From positions 1,923,192 through 1,987,191 of the forward strand of contig CAJNDS010002301.1 of the NCBI GenBank assembly GCA_905221605.1: a DNA stretch of 64,000 nt, read 5' to 3'. Position 1 is the first letter of the stretch, and every line of letters begins with the position of its first letter. A program made the translations under genes and the position numbers. This DNA is from Symbiodinium natans. Lineage: Eukaryota; Sar; Dinophyceae; Suessiales; Symbiodiniaceae. Below the pieces are notes generated by a model that searched no databases, had not been told where the DNA came from, and saw only the letters and a program-made list of their open reading frames with translations. This document shows positions 49,552-60,647 of this stretch, piece by piece.

Positions 49552-49641
49552 CCGGCGGAGGGTCTTTGCCCGCTTGGCGCAGTACTGAGGGCACTGCATT
49601 CTCCCCACGGAGACCAGGGCGTGAGCTTGCAAACATGTGGC
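49552..49641 (-). CDS. TSP1 repeat exon (PWSPWGECSALS)
   Basis: 90 nt, acceptor AACCCAAG|GCCAC, donor GCCGG|GTTTAG made by the first telomeric unit. It reads PHVCKLTPWSPWGECSALST. It lies about 350 bp upstream of the ankyrin start on the same strand, so is probably from a different, nested or neighbouring gene. Confidence 0.75.
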
Positions 49642-49646
49642 CTTGG

Positions 49647-49792
49647 GTTTAGGGTTTAGGGTTTAGGGTTTAGGGTTTAGGGTTTAGGGTTTAGGGTTTA
49701 GGGTTTAGGGTTTAGGGTTTAGGGTTTAGGGTTTAGGGTTTAGGGTTTAGGGTTTAGGGTTTAGGGCTTAGGGCTTAGGGCTTAGGGCTTAG
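49647..49792. repeat. (TTTAGGG)n array ending in (CTTAGGG)n
   Basis: About 17 perfect units then four CTTAGGG units. Confidence 0.95.
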
Positions 49793-49858
49793 ATGATGGC
49801 AGGCCCGGGTCCAGGCTTTACTGGGGCTCAGGGCTGCTGACATAGGGGGCCTCTTCAA

Positions 49859-49947
49859 CTAGGATGGAAATTCGGGTAGCTATAATCCCCATACTGATCG
49901 TACAAACGGCCTTTTTAAGGGGTGATAGGGAATAATGGCACGTCCTG
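49859..49947. mobile_element. Element family J copy
   Basis: TATAATCCCCATACTGATCG ... AATAATGGCACGTCCTGG, diverged ends. Confidence 0.5.
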
Positions 49948-50079
49948 GATGATTGTAAGGGACTAGTCTTGGCTTGCGGGCGCAAGGCCGCGGAATCCAT
50001 GGGGTGCGCAGACTTGGAGCAGGAAGGATGTTCGGGGGCTTCGGGTCTAATTACCATGGCAGACAGGGTTTAGGGTCTA

Positions 50080-51480
50080 GGGCTTGGGGACCCTAAACCC
50101 TAGACCCGAAACTGGGGCTCTTGTACCCCAAAGGTTCCGAGGACTCCTTCTATTTTCAGGTTTGTGGGGCCCAACACCTTCTCCGAAAATGCTTTCTGGC
50201 TATTTAGAGGGCCTAAGGGTTACCCTAAGGCTGTAAGGACTCCTTTTTTAAGTTTTATGAACCCAACCGCCTCATTATGGAAGTTTTTTTGCTGCTGCGT
50301 TGAGCCACTGGGTTGGTGTTGAGGGCTTAGGGGGGGGGGGGGGGTTGTTTATTTTTTGTTGCAGGGTTTAGGGCTTAGGGTTGTTTAGGGGGTTGTCGTG
50401 TAGGTTGTGGGGTTTCGCTTCTGGTTCAGGTGAGGGTTTAGGGTTTAGGCTTACGTTTCTTGGACTTTGCTCCCGAGGGCGCGACGCGTCTGCATCAATG
50501 TGGCAACCTGAGTTGAGGTTAGGGCTTCGGGTCTATAGAGTTTACGATTTGGGGTTTAGGTGTTGCGGCTTTAGAATTTGGAGCTTTTAGGTTTAGGGTT
50601 TGGGGGTCGTAAAGGTTCAGAGTTTACGGTTTGAGGTCAGCGCAATTCTACAGCATAGCAGGCTGTCCAACTAGAATAGGATTTGTATTGTACTCATATA
50701 TGCATCACAGGGCAGGTGGTATTTGTTTTGTTCAGACCCAAGATCTAAACCACCCGCCAGCCTTATGTATATGTATATATATATATATATAGTAGTACTC
50801 CAAATTGGGCTCCTTTTTGGGTCCTGCATATAGTACCGCATTCTTATTGTCAGGACCCCATCAGGGACCCTAGTTCAGAGAACTACCCACAACGAGTTTA
50901 AGGTTGAGATGGGGATTTGGAATGTAACGACTTGCAAGCATACTTTGGCAACAAACGGCCTTCAGTTCGTTCAGAATGAACTTCTTCATGCAAGAGGCAC
51001 GAAGTCACCAAGTGCTAGCAGGCTCGGCATTTGGCATTGTATGATTCGCCTTTGGGTTGAGGGTTTAGGCGGCGCCTTTCATCACTTCGCGCAGCCTTCG
51101 AAGGCTTCTAGACAAAGAACTTGCCCGCGAACCATTCAAATCCTAGGCCCGTGGGCCCTCAACCCTAATTCTAACAACACGGGCCAGTGGCCTTTGCTTT
51201 CCTGCAGCGTGTATTCGCAGTAGAGCTCCTGCATGCTGGGTCTTGGTAGGGCCCTTGAGGGCTTTTCGTGCTGCTGGTAGGGGGTCATGGATCAGAGCTC
51301 CTCTTAGTAGGGCTTGTAGGGGTGCATGCAAACTAATGGGGGTGGCTCCTTGGTCGCCCGCCTGGCGGCTTCAGGTATTTGGGCACAAAAGCCCTACTAT
51401 AAAAGGTTTTTGGGGCTTAGGGTTTAGGATTTAGGGTTTAAGGTGTGGGGGCTGGAAAATCAAGGCTTGAGGCGACGGCA
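50080..51480. other. Mostly unique region, no gene supported
   Basis: Contains G runs (50330-50343), a TA tract (50770-50791) and several TTTAGGG-derived fragments. A 104-codon plus ORF at 50909-51223 has no domain features or splice context and is not called. Confidence 0.4.
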
Positions 51481-51635
51481 GAGGCTTCTTTGGGGAGTCG
51501 AGGTGGACGGCTAACCTTGAGAGTTGTAGATAAACAGTCCTGCCTCTGCTTCAGGCTGAAAACATAAATAAATTAATATATATATATATACATATATTTG
51601 TGTATACATATATAGACATATACTTACATATTCTA

Positions 51636-51727
51636 CTATTTGCTTAAGAATCACCAGAATCTCTCTCTCACTCTTATAAGGAAGACTAATTATATTTACT
51701 TTTTTTGAGGGATTCTTAAGCAAATAG
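51636..51727. mobile_element. 92-bp element, perfect 17-bp inverted ends, family M
   Basis: CTATTTGCTTAAGAATC faces GATTCTTAAGCAAATAG. Related sequences at 53996-54077 and 61842-61936. Confidence 0.85.
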
Positions 51728-51966
51728 TCAGAGAGCACATCCCCTACAAACCTTGCAACCCCTACACCCTAAACCCTAAGCCCGAAACCCTAAACCCTAG
51801 ACCCTAAACCCTAAACCCTGAAACGCCCTGTAGAACCGCTGCGACTCCTTAAGCCCCTGAAGCCCTCGACCGCGGCCAGGCCGCAGAAGGCCCTAAACCC
51901 TAAACCCTAAACCCTGAACCCTGAACCCTAAACCCTAAACCCTAGCCCGGAACCCCTCTTCCCCAG

Positions 51967-52012
51967 GCTCCTGGGACGGAAGAACATCGGGTACCTGACG
52001 CGGGCTCTCAGG
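51967..52012 (+). CDS. Possible plus-strand exon (LLGRKNIGYLTRALR)
   Basis: TTCCCCAG|GCTCCTGG and donor CAGG|GTGTAGGG; C-array left and G-array right. Too short to identify. Confidence 0.35.
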
Positions 52013-52129
52013 GTGTAGGGTTTAGGGTTTAGGGTTTAAGGTTTAATTAGGGTTTAGGGTTTAGGGTTTAGGGTTTAGGGGTTAGGGTTTAGGGTTTAGG
52101 GTTTCGAGTGTAGGCTTTAGGGTTTAGGG

Positions 52130-52800
52130 TGTGCACTCACGGGTTTCGGATGTTTACATTCAGATTCAGCGGCATGTCGGGCCTACTCCATTTACCTTAC
52201 TCGTACAATGAACTTCGGGATTATGCAGGGGTTCTACCACAAATAAGCTTACTTCTCCAATAACTCAGGGAACAAAAAAAAGTAAAACTGTTCTTTTCCC
52301 AAAAAGTTTTGAAGTTCTACTGTATATGCATGAACGGGGGGCATCTTAGAGGCGTAATGGCGTAAGGGCTATCAAGAGGGCTTCAGACTCGGACGGCCCT
52401 TACATTCTTTCAGAGGATCTTGAACCCGGTCCCCAAACCCAGGGATACAACCTTAGCGGTCGTAGGAGTCCCATAAGCTTAGGGTCTGCAGGCTCTGTAG
52501 GTCTTCGGCTTGATTAAGAATCGGGCATACGGCAACCACAACTCCTAAGCCCGCAAGTGTGGTTCCAAGGACTAGCAGCGGGACCATTGTATGGGATCTT
52601 GGGGGTTCTTTAGGGGCCACTTATGGTATATAGGGACTACTATAAGGTGTATACACGGGTGGTATAGGGGAATAAGATTAAGGGTCCCTACTAGGGGTTC
52701 CCTCCTTTCTATCCCTTAGGTGGTAGCTTCGAACTGCCCTCCCGCCCCGAAGACTTGAAGAGCCGCAATCTTCCATTGCCGAGCGCCGGCGACGAAAACC
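52130..52800. other. Unique region with a family O element, no gene supported
   Basis: Family O copy at 52245-52325 (CTTACTTCTCCAATAACTC ...). Nothing else recognised. Confidence 0.4.
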
Positions 52801-53077
52801 TGCTAACCCTAAACCCTAATCCCTAAACCCTGAACCCTACCAGCACCCCCCCAACCACCCTAAACCCTAAACCCTAAACCCCAAACCCTAAACCCTTTAC
52901 CCAGAATGGAAGGGTATACAAGCCCCGCCTTTTTGAAAGGGTAGTTGGGGGGCTGCAGAGAAACCCTAAACCCTGCGAAGCCTGCATCGGACTCTAAACT
53001 CCTGAACTTCCCCGACATAATCGCCCTAAACCCTAAACCCTGAACCCTGAACCCTAAACCCTAAACCCTAAACCCTC

Positions 53078-53130
53078 AATTTTCCCTCTGCCTCCTTCAC
53101 CTCGCGCTTGCGGAACCGCTGGAACATGGT
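53078..53130 (-). CDS. Possible exon (MFQRFRKREVKEAE)
   Basis: Acceptor TTCGCAG|ACCATG, then a basic helix; donor at or beside GTTTAGGG. Unidentified. Confidence 0.4.
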
Positions 53131-53489
53131 CTGCGAAGGAGGGGCGGTTTAGGGGTACCTTCTTGGGGGTTTAGGGTTTAGGGTTTAGGGCTTAGGGTTT
53201 AGGGTTTAGGGTTTAGGGTTTAGGGGTGCCCTATTGGGGGAACTGAGGGTGTACCTGGGACTCTATCTACCTACAGTGCAGAAGTAACTACCTTTAATTT
53301 GCAAGTATGACCCATAAAACTGCAGGTAAAGATAAAGAGGGTCCCAGGTATCCCTAAACCTAAACCCTAAACCCTAAACACTAAACCCTAAACCCTTAAA
53401 CCCTCTTGGGGAGGCTTCGGGTTCCGCTTTTGATGGGGGGTTTGGAACGCGGTGATCCGTTAAAGTCCGCTCCTGACCTGCTTCAGGTG

Positions 53490-53608
53490 ACTGCTCTTTA
53501 GGGTTTAGGGTTTAGGGTTTAGGGTTTAGGGTTTAGGGTTTAGGGTTTAGGGTTTAGGGTTTAGGGTTTAGGGTTTAGGGTTTAGGGTTTAGGGTTTAGG
53601 GTTTAGGG
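53490..53608. repeat. (TTTAGGG)n array
   Basis: About 16 perfect units. Confidence 0.95.
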
Positions 53609-53727
53609 GGTCTCTGGCTGAAACAGGACATAGCGCGACACGTGGTGAGGCAGGGCTTCACGGGCTTGGTGCCTAGGTGCACCAAGCCCAAAACCCAACA
53701 ACCCTGAGAAGCCTCTCGAAGGTTCAG

Positions 53728-53875
53728 GGTACTTATTAACGACTTAAAGCTGTACTTATAAGTGTACTTATTAACTAATTAAACCTGTACTTATTAACTA
53801 ATTGAAGCTGTACCAAATTAACAAATTAAAACTGTACTTATAAGTGTACTTTACAGCCATATTAGGGCACTTTCA
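53728..53875. mobile_element. Family H-like element, rearranged
   Basis: GGTACTTATTAACGACTT ... repeated CTGTACTTATAAGTGTACTT words; lacks the right TIR. Confidence 0.5.
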
Positions 53876-54469
53876 TGGCACCTGCAAGCTTTCAGCAACA
53901 GCTGACTTGGAAGGACCCCAGGTAAGCTGTGACCCTGCAGCTCACCAAGCGACCTTCAGACATCCCAAGCCCTGGACCCCAAAAAGCCTACTCTATTATT
54001 TGCTTAAGAACCCCAAAAAGAGTTAAACAAAAAATAATAGTCCCTATATTACCCTGAACAAGGAAGACTATTTTTGACTTTAAACCCTAAACCCTAAACC
54101 CTAGACCCTAAACCCTAGACCCTAAACCCTAAACCCTAAACCCTAAACTTAGCACACGTCTTCCAGAAGCCCGACCCGACGCCCGAAGCTCACGAGGCCT
54201 CATATCACGGAGCGCATCATGCCTCCCTCCCCCCCCCCCCCCCCCCCAGTACCTAAACCCCATCTAAACCCGACGAAACCCTACAATGAAGCCGAAATTG
54301 AACCCATTAGAAAAAAAACAAACTGTAAATGCTGTCCCCTAAACCCTAAACCCTAAACCCTCTAGCCCCATAAACTCCAGCGCCTCGGAACATCCAAGCC
54401 AATCAGTCCAGGGTGTAAGAACGCAGCTGACCTTGGAGGCTCGGACTTATTCTTGGTTGGTATGGAATG

Positions 54470-54544
54470 GGGTTTAGGGTTTAGGGTTTAGGGTTTAGGG
54501 TTTAGGGTTTAGGGTTTAGGGTTTAGGGTTTAGGGTTTAGGGTT
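54470..54544. repeat. (TTTAGGG)n array, target of the miniature LTR element
   Basis: About ten units that end in GGGTT at 54540-54544, where the LTR element begins. Confidence 0.9.
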
Positions 54545-55292
54545 TGTAGATTGGCATAAGCACCAACATGCTCTGAAGCGATACGGCCTACCCTTTTGGG
54601 CGGCTTGAGAGTTTTGTTCCCACCTCACCCCCGTGCATGCAACAGGATTGCGCTGCACACATCGGAAGGAACGCGCCGGTCTTAAGGGAAACCGGCACAG
54701 GACTTTTGCAGAAACGTGATTGAGGAAGCACATAACTTCTACACCCCCCTCTTCAGAGATTACGTTCTGCTGGCATGGCACGTCTGTCTCATGGCCCGGA
54801 GGTGTGAGCCACCTTGCCCCCGTAGTTAGGCGCTCATGAGTTACAGACAACCTTTTTTGCACAGCCACGTTTGTGACTGGTCCGAGCTTTTGACTACTCG
54901 GGCGGCATGTGAGAGTTTACTACCCCCCTCACTTGGGCAAGCGCGTGAGAGTTTACTGCCCCCCTCACTTGGGCAAGCGCGTGAGAGTTTACGGCCCCGC
55001 TCACTTGGGCAAGCGTGTGAGAGTTTACTGCCCCCCCTCACTTGGGCAAGCGGCCTCACAGCTGCATGAAGCGAGCTCATGCGGCTGATAACCTGTAGAT
55101 TGGCATAAGCACCAACATGCTCTGAAGCGATACGGCCTACCCTTTTGGGCGGCTTGAGAGTTTTGTTCCCACCTCACCCCCGTGCATGCAACAGGATTGC
55201 GCTGCACACATCGGAGGGAACGCGCCGGTCTTAAGGGAAACCGGCACAGGACTTTTGCAGAAACGTGATTGAGGAAGCACATAACTTCTACA
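54545..55292 (-). mobile_element. Miniature LTR retrotransposon (TRIM-like), 748 bp
   Basis: 199-bp direct repeats at 54545-54743 and 55094-55292 differ at one base that I could see, start TGTAGA and end TCTACA (the TG...CA rule), and are flanked by GGGTT on both sides (54540-54544, 55293-55297), a 5-bp target duplication. On the minus strand a purine tract GAAGAGGGGGG lies directly before the 3' LTR and GGTTATCAGCCGC directly after the 5' LTR, suitable as polypurine tract and a weak primer site. The 350-bp interior has no gag or pol, so it would need enzymes from elsewhere. Confidence 0.8.
54905..55060. repeat. 37-bp tandem repeat inside the LTR element
   Basis: GTGAGAGTTTACTGCCCCCC plus TCACTTGGGCAAGCG repeats four times with minor changes. 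Confidence 0.85.
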
Positions 55293-55297
55293 GGGTT

Positions 55298-55560
55298 TAG
55301 GGTCTAGGGTCTAGGGTCTAGGGTTTAGGGTTTAGGGTTTAGGGTTTAGGGTTTAGGGACCCTGGCATCTGGAGCTAGAGGGTTTAGGGTCTAGGGCTTG
55401 GGGTTTGGGGCTTGGGGTTTAAGGGTTTAAGGGTTTATGGTTTAGGGCTTGGCGTTTTGGGGCTTGCGGTTTGGGGTGTTGGGGGTCTGGGGTGCTAGGG
55501 TGAGTGCATTTGGGGTTAGGGTTTGGCGGGTCTAGGGTTTAGGGTTCAGGGGGTACGGTT
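55298..55560. repeat. TTTAGGG array and G-rich variant region
   Basis: About nine units continue the array interrupted by the LTR element, followed by TTTGGGG variants to about 55560. Confidence 0.8.
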
Positions 55561-55956
55561 AGGCTCTTATCATCCTTAAGCCCTCCATGCTTTCAGTGCT
55601 AATCCCTTTCAGTCCTGCTGAGCTAGCTGAGGACCTGGCGACCCAGCCCTTGTTACCCTAAACCCTAACTAAACCCTAATCCCTAACCCCAAACCCCAAA
55701 CCCTAAACCCTAAACCCTAAACCCTAAACCCTAGACCCTCAACTCTCAACCCCTAAACCCTAAACCTTGACCCCCCCTAAAGCCTCTTTTGCTCCTCCTG
55801 TAACCCAGCCCTTGTTCATTGAAATCGGGCTAATGCCCTCAAGAATGAGAGGGAAGAGGGTACCACGAGCAGGGGAGGGGCGCCTTAGATGGCGTTTAGG
55901 GTTTAGGGTGTAGGGTTTTGGGTTTAGGGTTTAGGGTACCACCAGGAAGGGGTCCT

Positions 55957-56018
55957 AGAATTCTGGAGCCTGCTCTGAGCGAGGTACCGAGTCTGGGCAC
56001 AGTTGGGTGTTGCAAGCC
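55957..56018 (-). CDS. TSP1-like terminal exon (ACNTQLCPDS)
   Basis: Acceptor GTCCTGAG|GCTTGC, then ACNTQLCPDSVPRSEQ and a stop shortly after. C-N-T-Q-L-C-P is a typical TSP1 end. Could be the last exon of a TSP1 gene. Confidence 0.6.
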
Positions 56019-56169
56019 TCAGGACACAAGCCAAGCTGGAAGCTTCGGTTTAGGGTTTAGGGTTTAGGGTTTAGGGTTTAGGGTTTAGGGTTTAGGGTTT
56101 AGGGTCTGGGGTAGACGGTTTTGGGTCTTGGGTGCGCTTGGGGCACACGCGGCTTATAGAGTGTACAGT

Positions 56170-56245
56170 GAACTAGGATGGCCCTCTAACAGAAATATTC
56201 CAAACATCATCCTCGGAAACCCAAGAAGGGAAAAACAAGAGATTC
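56170..56245. mobile_element. Dispersed element, family E copy
   Basis: CTAGGATGGCCCTCTAACAG ... TATTCCAAACATCATCCTCG ... GGAAACCCAAGAAGGG. Confidence 0.5.
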
Positions 56246-57009
56246 CTAAACCCCAAATCCTAATCCCTAAACCCTAAACCCCAAACCCTAAACCCTAAAT
56301 CCTAAACCCTAAACCCCAAACCCGAACCTTCGACCTTCGGCTGCCATGCTCATCACCTGGTTAAAAGCTCTGAAGGTGAAGGGCGCGCTCGCGGAATACG
56401 GTCAGGCTGTTACTTCTATTCTTAGTACTGTTCCTATGATTAACCCTAGACCCTAAACCCTAAACCGTAAAACCCTCAACCCACTGCGAGCAGGCAGTCA
56501 CGCATGTCCAGCAATTCTGCAGAAAAGCTCGGCTACCCTTCTAGAGCCCTGAAGAGCGCCCTACCCTCTTCAGCAATGAAATCTCTCCAGAACTGTCCCT
56601 ATGAAGGGCCCTTGTTCAAGAGGTGAATGGGGTATAATAGGGCCTCTAAGAGCGCATGTTTATGAGGTCATAGGGTATAACAGGGCCTTTTCTTAAGAGG
56701 TTCTACCCTAAACCCTAAACCCTAATCGGGTACAATAGCCCATCCCCGATCTGCAGAGTAAGTTTGAAGGCCCCCCTGCCCGTGCTTCGCGAAGCTCTCC
56801 ATCGCAAGTCCTTGCAGGAGCATGCAGGAAACGTGGTTCAAGTTTAAGTCAAGGTTATAGAGGTTTATAGGTTTTCTAGGGTGTAGAGGATTCATGTGGG
56901 CTCATAAAAGTTTATTGGGTTTTGTAGGGCCTTCCTCCCTGTGGTGTGGTTGGCGGGCTCGGGGCAAGGGTTGAAGGGTTAAGGGCGGCGGATACCATGC
57001 ATGGTGGCG

Positions 57010-57139
57010 GGGGGGGGGGGGGGGGGGGCTGGGCGAACAGAGAACTGGGATGATATATATATATATATATATGTATATATCTATCATTATGTATATACAT
57101 ACATAGAAATTACTAGATATTACTACCACTACTCCTACT

Positions 57140-57232
<93 letters not shown>

Positions 57233-57240
57233 GTACTACT
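57010..57240. repeat. G run, (TA)n and (TAC)n arrays
   Basis: A G run (57007-57028), TA tract (57053-57072) and about 105 bp of TAC. Open frames of poly-Thr, poly-Ser or poly-Tyr here are repeat artefacts. Confidence 0.95.
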
Positions 57241-57601
57241 ACGGTGCAACCCTATGGTTTGCCCGCGCTTGTTTTTGAAAGGTACATAAAACATGCGCAG
57301 GCGCAGCGTTTCTGGCCTTTGCCGGCCTTTCAACAGTGTTCTTTATTTCGTTTTTTTTCTTCATAAACGACGACCCTCTGCGGGTTTCCCTGCGTTCCGG
57401 ACTTCGCAGAACCCTATGGTTTGCCCGCGCGCGCGTCTTACGGTTTGGGCTTTGGAGTGTTTCAGGCACGAGTCCAGCACGAGGGCTTCGGTGTTTTGTC
57501 GTCCTGGGCTTCAAGGAAATAACGCTGCTTTCGGGCGTGGGTTCAGGGTTGAGGCGTAAGACAGTTTACGGTTTGCCCGCGTCTTCTGCTTGTGGGCAAC
57601 G

Positions 57602-58037
57602 AACAGCCAAAGCCTAAACCTTAAACTCCAGAAGTTCTTGGTCCTATTTCATAGCTCAGGATTTCGCAGACGACTCGTCTTGTGGCCACTACACTACTGA
57701 CGCAGTCCCGTGCTTGTTGGGTCGCGCGGCCACAGGTCCGCGGTCTGCAGAGACGCACACGGCCCTGGCATACGGGAAGCGGGGCGCAGACGCTGGCCAC
57801 CTGCTTCGGAGGCAGAAAGAAAGCCTCCTCAGCGAGCTGCCCAGCGTCTGCGCCCCGCTTCCCGTATGCCAGGGCCGTGTCCGTCTCTGCAGACCGCGGA
57901 CCTGTGGCCGCGCGACCCAACAAGCACAGGACTGCGTCAGTAGTGTAGTGGCCACAAGACGAGTCGTCTGCGAAATCCTGAGCTATGAAATAGGACCAAG
58001 AACTTCTGGAGTTTAAGGTTTAGGCTTTGGGCTGTTG
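57602..58037. repeat. Very long inverted repeat, 195-bp arms, 44-bp loop
   Basis: Arm 57602-57796 is nearly the exact reverse complement of 57841-58037; I see only a handful of mismatches and two single-base length differences. The spacer is 57797-57840. An open frame is mirrored in both arms and through the loop, as expected for a palindrome. Flanked by (TAC)n on both sides. Confidence 0.9.
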
Positions 58038-58146
58038 GGTGCCACATGGTTCATGCTGACATGCTGCGGCAAGAGCCGACTCAAACATGCTTGTCCAAAC
58101 CCATGCTTGACCACCCTGTGTGTGGGCAAACCACCCGGTTGGGGCG

Positions 58147-58202
<56 letters not shown>

Positions 58203-58252
58203 CTACTCCTACTCCTACTCCTACTCCTGCTACTACTACTACTACTACTACA

Positions 58253-58326
<74 letters not shown>

Positions 58327-58327
58327 G
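58147..58327. repeat. (TAC)n array with TCC and TGC interruptions
   Basis: About 60 triplets; a block of TCCTAC units at about 58200-58228. Confidence 0.95.
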
Positions 58328-58717
58328 ACACAAGTAGTAAAAGGAGCAGGAGGAGCAGCAACAACCAGCTCCGGTTGGGTGAGAGATGCTTGCGGGCTGG
58401 GGAAGCGGCTTGCCACCGTGCTCCGCGAACGCGTCGATCTTGCGCCTGCGCAGTGATGCGCGATTTAGGGCTTTATAGGGTTTAGGGTTTAGGGTTTAGG
58501 GTCTAGGGTCTAGGGTCTAGGGTTTAGGGCTTAGGGCTTTGGGCCTCAAGGCGTGATGATGGCAAGGGATCGCACGAAAACGCAACAAGTAAATCAAACC
58601 TGCTCCTCAGAAAAGTAAAGCCCTCCGCGACACGCTCCACACTCTTACAACCCCTGAAGTGTGCGTGGGGGGGGGAGGAAACTTTGGGTTGCAGGGAGTC
58701 AGGTAAGAGCCCCTCTG

Positions 58718-58800
58718 TACCTATAACCATATTAGGGCGCTTAAGGGGATTATAAGTGGGTTAGAAGTACAGTTATAGTTCGTTACTAAGTACCATGAAC
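58718..58800. mobile_element. Family H element, right half
   Basis: CTATAACCATATTAGGGCGC ... GTTACTAAGTACCATGAAC; left half missing. Confidence 0.6.
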
Positions 58801-58930
58801 AGCCAAACCACCTGGCATACCCCAGGTTGTGTCTGAACCACTTGGCCGATAACAAGCCTTTGATCCATGACATGAGATATGGAAGAAAGGTTTTGAGGCG
58901 GAGCCTTAAGGTTGGGTGGGGCTTTGGATG

Positions 58931-59012
58931 TTTTCCCATATACTATAACGGTCCTTAATAGGGATGATAGTACCCCTAGGAGATTCCCTATTTAGGACTG
59001 TGAAAATACGAT
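58931..59012. mobile_element. Palindromic element family I copy
   Basis: ACTATAACGGTCCTTAATAGG ... CCCTATTTAGGACTGTGA. Confidence 0.6.
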
Positions 59013-59653
59013 TTGGGGCTTAAAAGCCTGCACGGAGTCTATATGTTCGACCCCTTGGGGCGGCTTGCATGTCCAGATTCCCAATGGAACTCAAGGGTAG
59101 ACTGCGGGTCTTCTACCCGTTGCTATTCTGGAAGTCGGTTTAGGGTTTGGGCTTAGGGTTGAGTTAATTACTCGACTACACACGTAGGAGCCACCTTTAC
59201 CTTCGTCTAAGGTGCCTGTAGACACAATGGCCCCCGAAAGCTCGTAGAGGCAGGACCGGAGGTGCAGCTCACTCTTGACCCTAAACCCTAAACCCTAAAC
59301 ACTAAACGCTAATGAAACCTTAAACCCTAAACCCTCACAGGGCCAGGCCGCCTCTCTCACTAGCCCCAGAAACTCCTTCGTCGCACCTTACCCCCCACGA
59401 GCCAAAAACTCGCCGAAACCTCTGCAGCCCAACCGTGTCTCTGGGCCTTCCCTGGGTTTAGGGTCTATGGGGAGCCTCGCAAGATAACGCTGACATCAGC
59501 ATCCTAATCTAGGCCCTAGGGGCATTAATAATTAGAATAGGGTTCTGGGGGTTAGTCTAGTATAAATATAAAGGGACCACAAGGGAATACGATTAGTAAT
59601 TATTCCGACTCCTACATTGTACAGTCTAAAGCCCCAAACCCTAAACCCTAAAC

Positions 59654-59750
59654 CCAACAACCACATGCGCTGACTCGAGCAACGGGAGACTTGGGTCGTG
59701 ACAGCCGGGACTGCGTCCCTTTCTCGCAAGTTTCCGAGCACTCCGTCCAC
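59654..59750 (-). CDS. TSP1 repeat exon (WTECSETCEKGTQSR)
   Basis: 97 nt, acceptor GGCTTGAG|GTGGAC, donor GTTGG|GTTTAG from the first telomeric unit. W-x-x-C-x-x-x-C-x-x-G-x-x-x-R matches TSP1. Confidence 0.8.
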
Positions 59751-60195
59751 CTCAAGCCATGTGCTTTGTTAAGGGTTTAGGGTTTTTACCAGGGTTTCGG
59801 GGTTTAGGGTTTAGGGATTTGATTCAGGGATAGCACAGGGTGTACGGGTTAAGGGTTTATAGGGTCCATGCACTCTGCGCCCCGCGAACGGGGGCCTAAG
59901 GGCAGTTCAGGGTATCTCATCAGGGTACTTTGGGGGTGTGGGTGGGGTTGAAAGCTCAAGCTCCAAACCCCAAACCCCAAACCCCAAACCCTAAACCCTA
60001 AACCCTAAACCCTAAAAAGGGCCTACCAGGGTTTCGGATTGTGAAGGACGAGGGTTCAAAGGCCCAAGCATACTCAAATGCTACTACTCTAAGCTTTTTT
60101 CCCTAGTTTTGCCCCCAAACCCTAAACCATAAACCCTGAACCCTAAACCCAAAACCCTACACCCCAAGTGGATGTCAGAGGTGAGTTCCGTCTAC

Positions 60196-60237
60196 CGCCG
60201 GAGGCTCCGGCCCACTCCACTCCGAGAACTGGCAGTC
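60196..60237 (-). CDS. TSP1 repeat exon, N-terminal part (DCQFSEWSGPEPP)
   Basis: 42 nt, acceptor ACTGCAAG|GACTGC, donor CGGCG|GTAGAC. D-C-Q-F-S-E-W-S matches the opening of TSP1 repeats and of the exon at 19512. Confidence 0.6.
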
Positions 60238-60647
60238 CTTGCAGTTTTGGGCTGGAGGGCTTAGGGGTTTAGGGTTTAGGGTTTGGGGTTTAGGGTATCC
60301 ATGAACCTACCAGTAGAGCTTAGGACTCTGAACCCCTTATACTACCAGTTCCCACACGGCCGAGCCTTACATCATATGGCAAGGAAGGTCGGCTCACCCA
60401 AAGCCCTGAACCCGGCAAAAAAAAAACTGTTTAGGGTTCAGGGTTTAGGTGTACCAGGCGCCAGGTGCATGATTGGCACCAGTGTGGAGGAGATCATACG
60501 TTCGGGTTTAGGAGTTGCGGCCCCTGGGCTTTGTGCAACCAAAAGGTTTAGGGTTTAGGGTTTAGGGTTTAGGGTTTAGGGTTTAGGGTTTAGGGTTTAG
60601 GGTTTAGGGTTTTAGGTTTTAGGGTTTAGGGTTTAGGGTTTAGAATA

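Noticed and set aside
50909-51223. 104-aa plus-strand ORF
   Set aside because: No recognisable motif, uneven composition, and not bounded by splice sites or repeats as exons here are.
54545-55292. Minus-strand ORFs in the LTR element as genes
   Set aside because: The same 60-codon frame occurs in both LTRs simply because they are duplicates; interior frames are from the 37-bp tandem.
57621-58016. Paired 100-aa proteins on opposite strands
   Set aside because: The same sequence read on both strands of a palindrome; no domain features.
57120-58485. Poly-Thr, poly-Ser, poly-Tyr, poly-Leu and poly-Val proteins
   Set aside because: Translations of (TAC)n repeats in different frames.
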